Position numbers and translations under genes: made by a program
Origin: Juglans regia
Taxonomy: Eukaryota > Streptophyta > Magnoliopsida > Fagales > Juglandaceae
Assembly (NCBI RefSeq): GCF_001411555.2
Contig: NC_049907.1
Span: forward strand, 3,170,243 to 3,234,242
Length of the DNA: 64,000 bases
Direction: 5' to 3'
Notes under the pieces: model-generated
The model's input: the letters and a program-made list of their open reading frames with translations, nothing else
The model's database searches: none
What the model was told of the DNA's origin: nothing
Shown here: positions 22,561 through 34,690 of the stretch, in pieces
Position numbering within the stretch: position 1 is the stretch's first letter
How the letters are laid out: every line of letters starts with the position of its first letter

Positions 22561-22862
22561 TTTGAATCACTTAGAATATAACTTGAACTGAAGAACTGAT
22601 CAATCAATATTTCTATCAAAGTTTGCGAGAAGAACTAGTTAGAATATATATAACTTGGACTGAAGAACCCAATCAGTATTTATATATATGATATATTTCT
22701 GCGTTAAGCAACTTTCATTTGCAAAAAAATCGATTAAGTTAGGTAATATTTTTTTGAAGAGTACATACGCAACTCAGCATCAGATCAAATAGAGCTTTTG
22801 ATATTAGCGCAGGGGCCACTTTTGAGGGTGAAGCATCCATATATATCATATGCGATTATGGC

Positions 22863-23600
22863 ATGCATGCAGCTGAGCTAGCCCAAGTTCCACAGTGGTT
22901 AATATCTATATTGGACGCCAAGTACCTTTACAACCCATGCAAAGAACACAAAGATAAAGATTATACTCTATTCTGCTTGGATTGTGATGGCAAAGTGCTC
23001 TGTAAAAGTTGCAAAACTCAGTGCAGCATGCATGCAGATCACGTAGCTCAACAGGTAATTAAATTTAAGTTCCTTTTTTATTTTTCTCATCAAATATATG
23101 GTTTTCTTGACTCTTCGGCCTTTCATGTAATTAAATTTTTTGTGGTTTTTGTACTCTTTAGTTTAGGTGTACAAAGCGAGCTGTTCTTCGGATTGAAGAC
23201 ATTGGTTTAGTACTCGAAATCTCCGATATCCATCCTTACAGCATTAATTCTTACCTTATAGTCTTTCTTCGCCGAAGAAAAAAAAAAACCAAATGCAAGT
23301 CATGCACTCTAACGCAGCTCACAATTGCGAAGTATGTAGCTACGAATTCCAGGAGTCATCTAAGTCAGCTTCGTGCAGGAAAATAAATTATTTCATATTT
23401 TGTTCGCTCGCATGCAAAGTTCGTAAATAAGATCATCACTTTTTAATTATTTTTCACTGATTTTTTGTTATATATTTTTAAACTGAAATTTCCATGGAAG
23501 ATTTGCATGCTTTTGTAATCTCATTTGCCTAAATAATTATTTATTGCAGGCCAAACGTATGATGCTGGATTTAACCAAGGTGGCAGATCTTTCTTTCTAT
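22863..23600 (+). pseudogene. PLATZ gene, degraded; encodes at most the N-terminal zinc cluster
   Basis: Exon 1 (22863-23054, 64 codons) is intact, with PCKEHKDKDYTLFCLDCDGK and the following CK-C and MHADH motifs. Exon 2 at the normal acceptor (from 23167) has lost eight bases after GTGTACAAAG and would shift frame. A second AG five bases upstream (exon from 23162) would restore it as FRCTKRAVLRIEDIGL. A further indel near 23285-23310 shifts frame again before the second C-x2-C motif and gives a stop at 23384-23386. The best product is about 138 aa with only half the domain. Exon 3 (from 23550) keeps AKRMMLDLTKVA and then diverges; the RKGIP-RAPFF ending is absent. Probably a pseudogene; a truncated dominant-negative-like product cannot be excluded. 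Confidence 0.8.
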
Positions 23601-23749
23601 GACTCGTGTTTACTTTTTTGGATTATCATGGGACATAATTATTCAATTATTCAATTATGTGTGATCTTAGAACAGCAATATATATATAAATATTTATATA
23701 ATATTATAAAGCTTTCATTATCGGTTTGCAAGAAAATATTTGAACAATA

Positions 23750-25380
23750 ATATTTGCCTATTACTTAAAAGCGCCTATAACATTACTGTTTATTACTGTT
23801 CATCATGAACAGTAAATCTAAATCAGCCACTTTTTTTTTTCATATCTTATTACTGTTCATCGACAGTATGATGAACAGTAAAGATTTTTTTTTTTGGTCC
23901 GTGTGAATGCCAATGTGCAACGTAATACTGTAATTGTGCGTAGGGAACGAGAGAGAGGAAGAAAGAAAAAGTGGAAAAAATATTTATTTTTGAGTTTTAA
24001 ATGATCAATAAAGAAGTTGTTTTTTTTTTCTTTGCATGCTTTTTTCACATATCCTATTACTGTTTATTATATCATACACTAAAAATTAACTTTAATTTAT
24101 AAAATACTAATTTTTTATCATTAAATAAATGATAAAATTTTACTGTACATTTTTTAGAGAAAAAAACTATCTAATTAATTTGAATTTTTAATATAATTTA
24201 AATTTCATAATAAATGATGAACATAAATAAATAATAATTTTATTATTATACATTAGACTATTTTAATATTTGAAATTACACTTTATTTTTTTCTTCAATT
24301 TGACAGATGTGGCAAACGTGCTTTTTTTTATCAATTAGAAAATCTTACGCCATACAGGATTTTACACAAATACCACTAATTTCAAAATAACCAAGCCATT
24401 TATAAAATACTAATATTTCATCATTAAATAAATAATGAAATTTTGTTAAATATTTTTAAAAAAGTATAACTATATAAATAATTAGAGTTTTAACATAATT
24501 TAAATATGATAATATTCTTAATTAACTAAAGAGAACTGCTACAACTAATAAAAAAGTAACCTGAAAATATGTCATAAATGTGTATTTCATTTTTTTTATT
24601 TTTCTTTTCTTTTTTTCATGTGTTTTTTTAATAATCATAAACATTTTTAAAAAAATAAAAAATTTACAACATCATTGGGTCAGGAGAGAATTGACAATCT
24701 ATCTCTTCACAAACAAAATTATTGAGTTCGAGGAAGAGATTAATAGATTCTTAGGTTTCAGAAACTTTTATATATTTTTTAAAATATTATTTAAATATAA
24801 AATATTTTTTAATTTGTTAATCTAATCATTACAATTTTCTTAAATATAAATTTTTTAAATTTTAAAACAAAAACTACATTAAAAAATTATATTCTAATAA
24901 TATTTTAATTTTTATAATATTTTTATTTTAACTTTTTTTTCTCTCATTTTCTAAAATCAAATAAAACATTCTAATCCAAATAATTTTATATATTACTATT
25001 CACAAACCATGTCACTACTATTAATACATCGATCCAAATCATATCTAAGGATATGATGTCTACGTGTGTTATTTTTTGAAGGACGAGGTTGCTACTGGTA
25101 CATTAAAATTTTTAAGATTTAAATCCAACCCTTCATTTTACCACTTCTCATTTTTTTTTCTTCGGTTGAATTGCTTCGATTTATGCAGTGAAGTACTATC
25201 ACTATCACAAAAATTATTCACATCTCTTTTCACTTGTTAGGTGCAAAAATTGAGTTCATAAAAAATTTTCTATATACTATTTATTTTACTTATGATTACG
25301 TTTTTTTTTTTAACCCAAAACATATTTATATTTAATAAAATAAGTTATTTTTCAACTGGACAACCTTGCCCAACCGCTAG
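23750..25380 (+). mobile_element. Non-autonomous Helitron inserted in the PLATZ 3' flank
   Basis: The 3' end is a hairpin-forming GGACAACCTTGCCC, then AACCG and CTAG (25377-25380), followed by T: the usual Helitron end of hairpin plus CTRR before a T. The 3' flank motifs on either side (GCAAGAAAATATTT at 23728, TATATGTTATAAATGTG at 25381) are contiguous in the paralogous flanks at 19.46 and 21.62 kb, which gives an empty site. The body is AT-rich, has ACTGTTCAT/ATGAACAGT motifs near the start and carries no Rep/helicase. Sequence is related to the larger Helitron at 36627-40015. The 5' boundary is approximate. A degenerate family-A MITE lies at about 24770-25050. Confidence 0.7.
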
Positions 25381-25419
25381 TATATGTTATAAATGTGTAA
25401 TTCATTGCATCATGCACAC

Positions 25420-25468
<49 letters not shown>

Positions 25469-26283
25469 CACATGATGCATCCTGGCCTGCACGCAAAGTG
25501 CCAAGAAGCCATTGAGCTGGAACTTTCATGGTAATCATGACAACGGCAAACGTTTTATTACATGTCGTCCTTTTGCGGTCTGATCAACAAATTAATTAAG
25601 ATAGATACCAAATAAAAAATAAAATTAGGCCCGACATAGAAAATTATTTTGTAAAAGCTTGTGGAAATCTATAATGTTTTGTTTTTAATTTATAAGATGG
25701 GATTCTCTTCATCAGGGTTTGGCTAATATTAATGCACGATGTCCTATAATATTACCCGATCGATCGGCATAACTGTGATTTTATATATATATATATAATA
25801 ATCATGTGTTTTTGCCTGTTGGTGGGGTTTATTTTTTGCTCTGCCGACTGGGTGTGCTTCTTAATTCATTTCATTCAGCCAGAACCCATCAAATCCTAGC
25901 TGATCAATTTTTCTATAAATTAATCACAAGCTGATCAAATTTATCCTTTACGAAAATTCCATGTACGGCTGATCATGATCTATAAGATCTGATCGATCTC
26001 CTAGCTTCCTTTTTTTAAGGTATTATCTGGTGAAAATTAAGAAAAAAGAAAAGAAAAAAGAGAGATATAGGATTAATTAATGAGTACATGATGATAGGGA
26101 TCACGGATCAACTAAAGAAACATTAAACAGATTTCTTATCCATGCACTAGTACCTAATATTTATACACAGATGCATGCATGGATCATTTGCAAATTAGAA
26201 GAAGAAGAAGCTTCAAGGAAGGGCTAGCTTGGGGTGGGTCGACCTTTCCATGCAACTTATTAATAATTTGGTATGCAAACTAG

Positions 26284-26331
<48 letters not shown>

Positions 26332-28711
26332 ATATAAAAGTTAACGTTTATTTAGGCAGACCTTATAGGCGGGCAAAAAAGAAAAAAGAAAAAGAATTTA
26401 AACCCTTATATTAAATTATAATTTTACGGTCAAACTATATACTAAACTAGCTAGCTTATATCATTTCATTTTCCAATTTACAACAAGAATTTTTATTTAT
26501 TTGATAAAAATATGACCGTTAAATTGTTGAAAAATCTGTGATATGACTTGATATTAATGGTTGGGTCTTTAAAGGATGAGAGAGACAGTTCATAAAAATG
26601 GTGTCAATTCGAGGATAAAATTACAATTTTAATAGTTTGGTGATCATATAAATAATACGATGATTCAAAAGAAATAAAGAGCTCTTCAAAAGAAAAAGAA
26701 AAAGAAAAAAAAGTAAAGTCTGAGGGATATACCATATGTGCCTTTTCTTGCACAAACTTTTAGAGTATAATTTGGGTGATATAAAGCGGAAGATTCAAAT
26801 GCAATAAACAATAAGATCAAAATAATGATATCTTTACTCGTTATTTATTATTATTTTATTATTTTTTTCATTCATTTTGTTATTTGAATTCGGACTAAAA
26901 ATTTCAGAATACGATATTTTTATATAATTTAAAAATAAATAAATTTAATCAACATAATTATGTAATTAATTAAAAATAAATTTAATTTTATAAAAATTGA
27001 TTAAAAAGAAAAAAAAATGGTCGGGTGGTAAAGTAATAGTAAAGGTACTGTCATTACCCATAAAACCAGGCTGATCAGTACTTATTCTGTTGGAGTTATG
27101 CTATCCGAATCTAATGGTAAATATATTTATATATTTATTAATAAAAAATACTTTAATCATAAATAAATTACACAAAAATAAATATGTCCTAACGTGATAC
27201 GTTAGATTGTGAAGTTATTTTTATTATAAAATAAATCTAATAAATTTTATGAAGTCACATCAATTTATAAATTTATTTTATAAAATCTTTTTATATCTGT
27301 ATCAGTTCTATTTATTAATTAGAATGTATTTGATTAGTGAATTTATTACTATTCACAAATAATTTATTATTATTATTTATTAATTTTTTTACTATTATTC
27401 ACATATCATCTAAAATCATATTAATATTCAAACATAGCATTAGTTTTTTTTTTTTTTTTTAAGATATACATTCACAAGACATCCAAAACATTGTTTAAAA
27501 AAAAAAGGGGAGTCGAATAGAAAAAGAAAAGGCATTATTATGAACAGAACCTACAGGAAGGAGAACAAAAAATTGGAAGACAAGACAATATTAAAAACCA
27601 GACCCAAATCCCAATACACAATATTGAATCATTAGCTTAAAATCCGAGTGTCTTATTTTATCTATCCTGGTCATGAGTTTTTAGCTTTGACTGTTGCATT
27701 GTTAGCTGGCATTTAATACAGAACACAACATTTGTCAATCTTACTATGTCGATGATGCTTGGAGCCCCCACCATGCATGCACTTCTGCAAGTGCAGATCA
27801 GAAAAACACCAAAACAAAAGAGGGAAAAAAAACAGGAAATTTGCATATCATTGTACATATTTCTGAATTCAGAACAGGAGAAATATCTTTACAAAGAATA
27901 TGAAACGCTGATCAGAAAAAGAATATATATATATATATATATATATACTTTTTTGTGGGCTGAGAAAATATATATACAGTAAGAAAGAGTAGTGCATGGA
28001 TCAAATTCAAGCATGCAGAGAGATAAAGGGGGGTGGGCACTGGGCATCATCTTGGAATATCTAGATATTTCCAAATAAAAAGAAGTGTTTGGGGGGCCGG
28101 AAAACGTGGAGAATGCAGGCTCTCTGCATGATCTGCAAAGGTTCGTGGTTCGTAGCTACCCAACCCCCATGGCAGACTCAGATTAGCTTACGCCAAGCGC
28201 TATTGTCGGATAACTGGGTGGATTTTCTACAAAGTTTTCCAATCACCTTCTCTCTCCTCGATCGCTTGGATAGGCATGATATTCCTCTTTCTCATTCTTA
28301 ATTCGACGTACGTGGCCTTCGGTCCTTCCTCATGCTTTGCAGCGAACTCCACCATCATGGTCTCCATAATTACCATGCATAAAATATATTTTCAAAATGT
28401 ATTTAGGTAGGTAAAGAAAGATGAAGCCAAATTCAAGCCTAACATGAAAATGATAATAATAAATAAACATTTTTTTTTTTAGAATTATTAATTTATGTTG
28501 TCAGAATTCATTTTGTAACAAAGAATGAAAATAAAATTTGTACAAATCTCACGTACTTTTTTTAAAAAGAGTGAACAAATTTAAAATCCAAATAAAAAAC
28601 CACATTTTTTAACGTCGGGCCTCACCAATTTTTAAAAATATACATTTTAAAATTATATATAACATTATTTAATAAAAAAAAGTGTTATTGGCATAAAAAG
28701 ATTCAGTTTTG
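25381..28711. other. AT-rich intergenic DNA with microsatellites and MITE remnants
   Basis: Begins with the remainder of the PLATZ 3' flank (to about 25540) and a short return of the ATTTCTNATCCA repeat at 26128. (TA)n tracts lie near 25420-25465, 26288-26330 and 27925-27948. A family C MITE remnant is at 27128-27310 and a weak family-A MITE-like remnant at about 27330-27440. No gene was recognised; short open frames here run through TA repeats. Confidence 0.7.
27128..27310 (+). mobile_element. AT-rich MITE, family C, copy 1
   Basis: Shares the core GTCACATCAATTTATAAATT, a TTAGATTGTNAANTTATTTT segment and inverted AT-rich ends (ATACTTTAATNATAAATAAATTA) with the copies at about 29825-29975 and 31680-31875. 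Non-coding. Exact ends were not resolved. Confidence 0.55.
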
Positions 28712-29810
28712 CTACGTACAACCGGTATGCGTAAACGAGATACAACCGACTATACGTGGCAACACTACGTGAAAGATAAAAAAAAAAGTAAAAGAAAAAA
28801 ACAAAAAGTAAAAAGGCCAAAAGGCAAAAGCAAAAGAAAAGTACAGAGTTCTACTTTTTCTTCTTCTTTCGATAGCATACCACACTTTGAAGATTTGTTA
28901 TTGTTCTTCTTCTTCATTGGAGTGGCAGACCACTGCGGCGACAAATGTTAAATTTTTCTTCTTCCTTCGATGTAGCAGACCACACTTTGAAGTAAACAAT
29001 ATTTTTTATTTTCCTTCTTCGATCAATAGCAGACCACTGCAGCAACGAAGGATCACACAGATTTTTTTTCTACCTTCGCAGACCACACTTTTCGTTTCTT
29101 TTTCGAAGGGAAAAGGAGAAGCATCAGAGGCCATGGCCCATTTTTGTTTATTTTTCTTCTATTTTCCTTTGCTCTCCTCAATCCAAGTTGGTCAGTCTTT
29201 CCTCTTCACATCTCCTTTCAAATTGTAATTAACGCATCACTTTCTCTGAGTTACTGATTTTCAGGTAATTTCATCTTCATTCACCAGAGAAAAGGGTAAT
29301 AGATTCACTGTTTTCGCTTCTAGAGATGGAGATCCTCCCAAACTGACCCAGATGCTTTCGTCTTGAAGTTGATATAAACTTTTTCAATAATGGGCATAAA
29401 AGCAAATCCAGATGCTTCGTATCTTGAAATTAAGAAAAACTTTTATAAGAGAAGAGGTAAGTTAGCGGAAATAAATGAGGTTCCTTTTGATGGGTCGAAG
29501 GAAGTGCAGACTGCAGTCATCAAGCTCGTTGGATGGTTTGAACTTGGTTCGACCTGTGTGCAAGAAATGATTCACTTTGAAAGCTGATGATGAGCCACCA
29601 AAAATAAAGAAACCAAGCCAACGTTATCCTGAGGAAACCGAATTTGTTCAATAACGATGATGGTGGAGAAAGCAAACCCATATGCTTCCTATCTTAAAAG
29701 CAAACCCAAATGTTTCGTTCTTCCATTTAAGATATATTTTTTTTTTAACTAAAACAACCGGCCACGTGGGATGCGGTTCTCCCGCGGTTCCTCTGACCGG
29801 TTGTAAATAG
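28712..29810. mobile_element. TIR-bounded element of about 1.1 kb, possibly a gene-fragment carrier
   Basis: Ends CTACGTACAACCGGT (28712-28726) and ACCGGTTGTAAATAG (29796-29810) are inverted repeats matching at 13 of 15 positions; the inner 10 bp (TACAACCGGT) match perfectly. Inside is a degenerate repeat of CTTC-rich blocks each followed by AGACCACACTTTGAAG or GCAGACCACTGC (28855-29095), and a 65-codon frame (29390-29587) starting MGIKANPDASYLEIKKNFYK that I do not recognise. The phrase GCAAANCCAGATGCTTCGTA recurs in altered form nearby (29310, 29403, 29668). No target duplication was seen. Mutator-type (Pack-MULE) is a possibility, not a conclusion. Confidence 0.4.
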
Positions 29811-29824
29811 ATTTTTTCAAAAAG

Positions 29825-29975
29825 ATTATATAAAAATAATCTCAAACAAACTCATGTGATCTATTAAAAAAATAAATTTATGATTTGATAGATCAAATCA
29901 TGTCATGTCAATTTATAGCATTATTTTTATATAATTATTTTATGTCTAAAATATTTCTCATTAAAAAAAAAATAC
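29825..29975 (+). mobile_element. AT-rich MITE, family C, copy 2
   Basis: A shorter, diverged copy with inverted ends around ATATAAAAATAATCTC and TTTTTATATAATTATTTTA and a middle ATCATGTCATGTCAATTTATA. Non-coding. Confidence 0.5.
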
Positions 29976-32050
29976 ATGACTATGATTATAAAACTTTTCC
30001 TGAATCTCACATAATTTTTCTACTTTACCATAACACATTTACTAAATCATATATATTCATCATAAAAATAGAAGATCATTCACATTATCCCAAGATAGTG
30101 GAGAGATTAGGTACACCCGCCCCATTATAACTTCGGTCCTACGTACACAATTATTCACCCAGCTTAGACTTTCATGAACCTTATTTTCCCGAAAAGGAAA
30201 TAAATCTTTAACCCTTTTTCTCCCACTTCCCACCACCTAATGAGATTATTAAAAAGAACATGTGTCATGATAAGGTCATTTTCACGTTAAGATCACCCCA
30301 AATTGACCTTATGTGGATTTATAGATTTTTAGTAAAATAACAAATTAAACATATAAAATAGACATTACATAGATAATACTATAAAAAAATCTAAATAAAT
30401 AATAATAAATATCATATAATAAATAAATATTATAGGACAAATGTGAAGCGGAACACATACACCTTGGAACTACATTTGAAAGATACACTAGCTAGTAGTT
30501 AGAGCAAGTTTGAAGGATGAGATAATAATTTTATATTTTATTTTAATGTTTAAAATATTATATTTTAATATTATTATTGTATTAAGATTTAATTCCACTC
30601 CCCAAACTTGACTCAGAGCGTATTCCTTTATATAACTAAATGGCTAATATATATATAATGGCTAATATATATAGAATGATTCTCTCATATCACATATTTT
30701 ATATTTTTTTAATTTATTTATTATTCTTAAATTAATTAAATTTTCTGACCATTATTCACATATCATATATTTGATAAGGAAAAAAATAAAAAATATATAT
30801 AATAAGACAAGCTGTCATCACCAACTCACAGCCTGGCAAGCCGTGCCCACAGATTCAAAAGCTTTTTGCCATTCATATATTTTTCTGTCCCTGAAGTTTG
30901 GAATAATTCTATTTTTTGCTACTGAGATCTAAATAATTTTATTCTGATCCCCTATATGAGGACAACCTAACCAATCACAACTCAATGTTCAAAAGTGTGG
31001 ATTCTACTGGCTATTGTAATACCCCCGTTCCGACAAAATTGACCCAAACTCGATTGACATTGACGGAATTTTGATATTTATATGAATTATTAACTATCAT
31101 TGGGTTCTATATAAAAAAAACTATCATTGGGTTATTTAATGACTTAAAAAAAAAAAAAAAGACCCAATACCACCAATATAGCCGGCCAAGGATAATGATA
31201 AAAATACAGTCAATTTATTGTCTCTTTTCTATCCCATAAGAATGACCACCAGTCCACTTATTTTCTCTTAATTTTTTTATAAAAATTTTATTTATAAATC
31301 TTATTATATTGATGTAAAAGCATTAATTATATTAAAAAATGATTATTTTTTAATTTTTTTAATATTATAATAAGTCTCAATATGTAGAGCAAAACCCTAT
31401 TGTTATGCTTTATTTTTCCTTAATGGCATATATATATATATATATATATATTATATACTAGTAATGCTATACAACGTACTCTTATCTTACTTTTATCTTA
31501 TATATTAAGTAAGATGTAACACATTCATTACTATTAGATGATAAAAAAGTATATAATAAATGATAATTTAATAGTGATAAATATACTACATCTTATTTAG
31601 TGGGATGAAAATAAAATGATAGTATAGTGTATAAAATTTTTCATTATATATATTACAAATGAAGAGAGAGAGACACCACAATTACAATCCTACTATAGAT
31701 AGAAAAATACTTTAACTATAAAATAATTATATAAAAATAAATTCACAAATTGATATAAATTGATACAGTATATTAGATTGTAAAATTATTTTAATATAAT
31801 ATAAATTTAATGCATCACGTAAAGTCACATCAATTTATAAATTTATTTTTATATAATTTATTTGTGTCTATCTTATAAATTATAATCAATATGGATGAAA
31901 TTGAAATGCTTTCAATGTTAGAGAATCCAATCACATTTCAGTGAACTTGCGGGGTCTGAAAGTATATTTCAGGCTTTTGCTTCAACGAAACGACAAGTCT
32001 GGCGTGGACACATTGTACAAATTTCGAGGCAGCCCGACGGTGCCATGAGG
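29976..32050. other. AT-rich intergenic DNA upstream of the PADRE gene
   Basis: No gene was recognised. A short LTR-like start (TGTAATACCCCCGTTCCG, 31015) is present without a detectable element body. A (TA)n tract is at 31430-31450, and family C MITE copy 3 at about 31680-31875. Confidence 0.6.
31680..31875 (+). mobile_element. AT-rich MITE, family C, copy 3
   Basis: Best preserved copy: starts AAAAATACTTTAACTATAAA, contains TATTAGATTGTAAAATTATT and GTCACATCAATTTATAAATT, and ends with ATTTATTTGTGTCTATCTT. It lies about 330 bp upstream of the PADRE start codon, so it may sit in that promoter region. Confidence 0.6.
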
Positions 32051-32051
32051 C

Positions 32052-32058
32052 TATATAT
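32052..32058 (+). promoter_or_regulatory. Candidate TATA box of the PADRE gene
   Basis: TATATAT lies about 150 bp upstream of the start codon in GC-richer DNA. Position fits a core promoter with a 5' UTR of about 120 nt; this is inference from sequence only. Confidence 0.5.
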
Positions 32059-32204
32059 TTACCACCCCCACCCCTTCCATCCTCTTCAGGTCCTTTCCAA
32101 ACGGCCAAAAATCCTCCTTACGGGCCGACCTCTTCGGATACTCTCCGAAACTTTTTTGACTCGGCTGAGTTGAAAGATATCGTAGCTGCTCTGTCGTACG
32201 TAGA

Positions 32205-32702
32205 ATGGGTATTTGCAGTTCGTCTAGTTCGACGGACGTGGCCACGGCCAAGCTCGTTTTACAAGACGGTCGGCTTCAAGAATTCTCGTACCCGGTAAAG
32301 GTTGCTTATCTACTACAAAAGAACCCCACGTGTTTCATCTGCAACGCCGACGAGATGGACTTCGACGACGTTCTCTTGGCGGTGAACGACTACGAAGAGC
32401 TTCAAGTGGGTCAGCTATATTTCGCTTTGCCATTGAGTAAGCTAAAGCACCCACTGCAGCCTGAAGAAATGGCTGCATTGGCTGTCAAAGCAAGCTCTGC
32501 GTTGATGAAAGGAAGTGGGGGTGACAGATTTGGGTGTGGCCGGAAACCGATTTCTCCGTTGGTTTTTCAAGGCGGGGACTTGAAGTCTCAGAGAAGAGAA
32601 ATCGCCGGCGATGCCGGTGGGGGGTTGAGAAGGGGTAGGAATGGTGGTGGTAGCGGTGGAAAAGGAAAGTTTACGGCACTGTTGAGTGCAATACCTGAGT
32701 AG
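32205..32702 (+). CDS. PADRE/DUF4228 protein, intronless, 165 aa
   Basis: Intact single-exon frame. MGICSSSSSTD at the N-terminus is a good N-myristoylation signal (Gly2 after Met removal, Ser/Thr following), with Cys4 as a possible palmitoylation site. Next comes the PADRE domain (about residues 14-105): AKLVLQDGRLQEFSYPVKVA, then CFICNADEMDFDD, then LQVGQLYFALPLSKLKHPL and the EEMAALAVKASSALM helix. The tail is Gly/Arg-rich and basic and ends KGKFTALLSAIPE, as in many family members. PADRE proteins are small, often intronless, plant-specific and frequently induced by pathogens or abiotic stress; biochemical function is unknown. The start is fixed by the myristoylation context and 5' stops. 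Membrane attachment is inferred. Confidence 0.9.
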   Translation: MGICSSSSSTDVATAKLVLQDGRLQEFSYPVKVAYLLQKNPTCFICNADEMDFDDVLLAVNDYEELQVGQLYFALPLSKLKHPLQPEEMAALAVKASSALMKGSGGDRFGCGRKPISPLVFQGGDLKSQRREIAGDAGGGLRRGRNGGGSGGKGKFTALLSAIPE

Positions 32703-34690
32703 GGTTAGATTTGTAAATAGCGTAGCCATTTGAGGTTCAGATTTTTTGTAGCATTTGTAGTAGTAGAGCTGCTTTTCTGTGGATGTGATATTGTGATGGG
32801 TTGGGTAGCAAGCACTGCTACACCCCTCTGAACGTTTACTTTTGCCTGTCACCCACTCGAGGGTCGCGTTACAATCTTGCCCACGTTTAGGTTGATTGCT
32901 ATATACTTGAACCCAAAAAATAAAAACAAAAATTAATATTTATAGTCATAAAAAAATTAATATTAATATTTATAAAAAATTAATATTAAATTAATATTAA
33001 AAAAATTAATTTTTTAATAATAAAATCAACTTTCCTTCAAAGAAATATAGGACGTTTGTACAGTCAGAATTCTATCTAACATTATTAAAAAAAGTCTGTA
33101 TTCGAAATCTTATGCCGTACGTTGTGGTCTGGAAAAAGACTTTGATATCCCTTTAAATACGATTTCACATCCTATATTAAATAATTTTTATATTAATTAT
33201 TTAAAGAAAAGATTATTTAAAAAATATTAATTAGAAGACATCATAAAAAACAATTTTCTTTATTAAAAACAATATAATATTGTGTACTCTTATCCAAATT
33301 ATATTGACATGACATCATTAAATATAGTTTCTTATTCTTTAAACTAAAAACTTCAACTAGGGTTGATAGATATCTTTATATCCATACAATAAGATAAGAA
33401 TGCGATAAAAAACTATAAGGATTTAGATCTTTGAGAATTTTTATTCATGGTCGAAAGTTTAAGGTAGATAAAACCCAAAGCTGCATATAATTTTAGGACA
33501 TTAATGATGTTCAAGAAATACCTAAACATGAATAATCTAAGAATGCCCAAAAATATGGTGATGAAGAAGCAGGAATGAAAGAGAATGATAATTTTAATAT
33601 TCAAGTTTAGAATTAGGATATGATCGGTTTGGATTTAGAGATGAGACGATATTATTATTATTTAAAAATTTTAAAAAATTAAATTGAACCTAAATTAGGG
33701 ATAGATAAGCATCCATCCGAGATAGAGACACGAAGAAATGGCCTGGGATTATAAATGCGCGCGTGTCGTTAACGAGAGATCCAAGCAAGCTGCTTTCGAG
33801 GTGTGTGTGTGTGTGTGTTTATATATATATGGATCATGTAATATTAACGCGGAATGGTACGTACAAGGTTGGAATTTGGCAGGACATGACCAAGCGATCG
33901 AGCTAAACGACACAGTACTACGTGGGGTTATTATATGATGTTGATTAAAGGCTCAGGGAGAGATTCTTTACAGCTGTGACATTAAGCCTGCATGTGAGGG
34001 GTACAATAATGACTTCATTACCTACCTACTCTGATCTAATGGTGACCAAATTTCCCCTTTTGACCAGATAAAAATTTCTATTGGTAAGTAGGGAATTAGG
34101 AGAGATTTGGTCTTAGATTTTAATTTTTGAATTTACAGTAAATTAGAGATCTATAGACTCTTATAATCGTGCGAGAGAATATATATATATATATATATGT
34201 ATATCTTTCTCACATTTTAGATCTTAGAGTTTAGAGAATCTGAATTTTAGAGAATAATATACATACTCTACCTCCTTGCAAAACAACAAATTTGATTTTT
34301 TTCCACGAATTTTCCTCACACGGCACACTATTGTTGACAATACAGAGCAGATCACACGGCACACTATTAAACCTTTTACGGTGACTATTATCGCGGCAAA
34401 AGGTCACAACTTAAAATTTTCAAAATCGGACTTATATTTCTTCTCTCCTATCTTGACATCGTTTTAAATATCGGATATTTGTGTGGTGTATGTGTATAAA
34501 ATGCATTGGCAGTTTGCTCTCTTGGGATCTCATTAGGAGTTTATCTTGTGAACATGTTAGCACAATTTTACATATTTTTTTTAAAATTATTATAAGTGTG
34601 AATTTGGATCTATCAGGTTCGGATATATTTATTTTAACCTATATTAATTAGACTTTTTGTTATAATTATTTTTTGCTTAGTCTAATTTTT
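32703..34690. other. Intergenic DNA downstream of the PADRE gene
   Basis: Contains the PADRE 3' UTR (no canonical AATAAA seen close by), AT-rich repeats around 32930-33030, a partial MITE-like motif (GGTTTGGATTTAGAGATGAG, 33629), (GT)n then (AT)n at 33803-33830 and (AT)n at 34178-34198. No gene was recognised. Confidence 0.6.
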
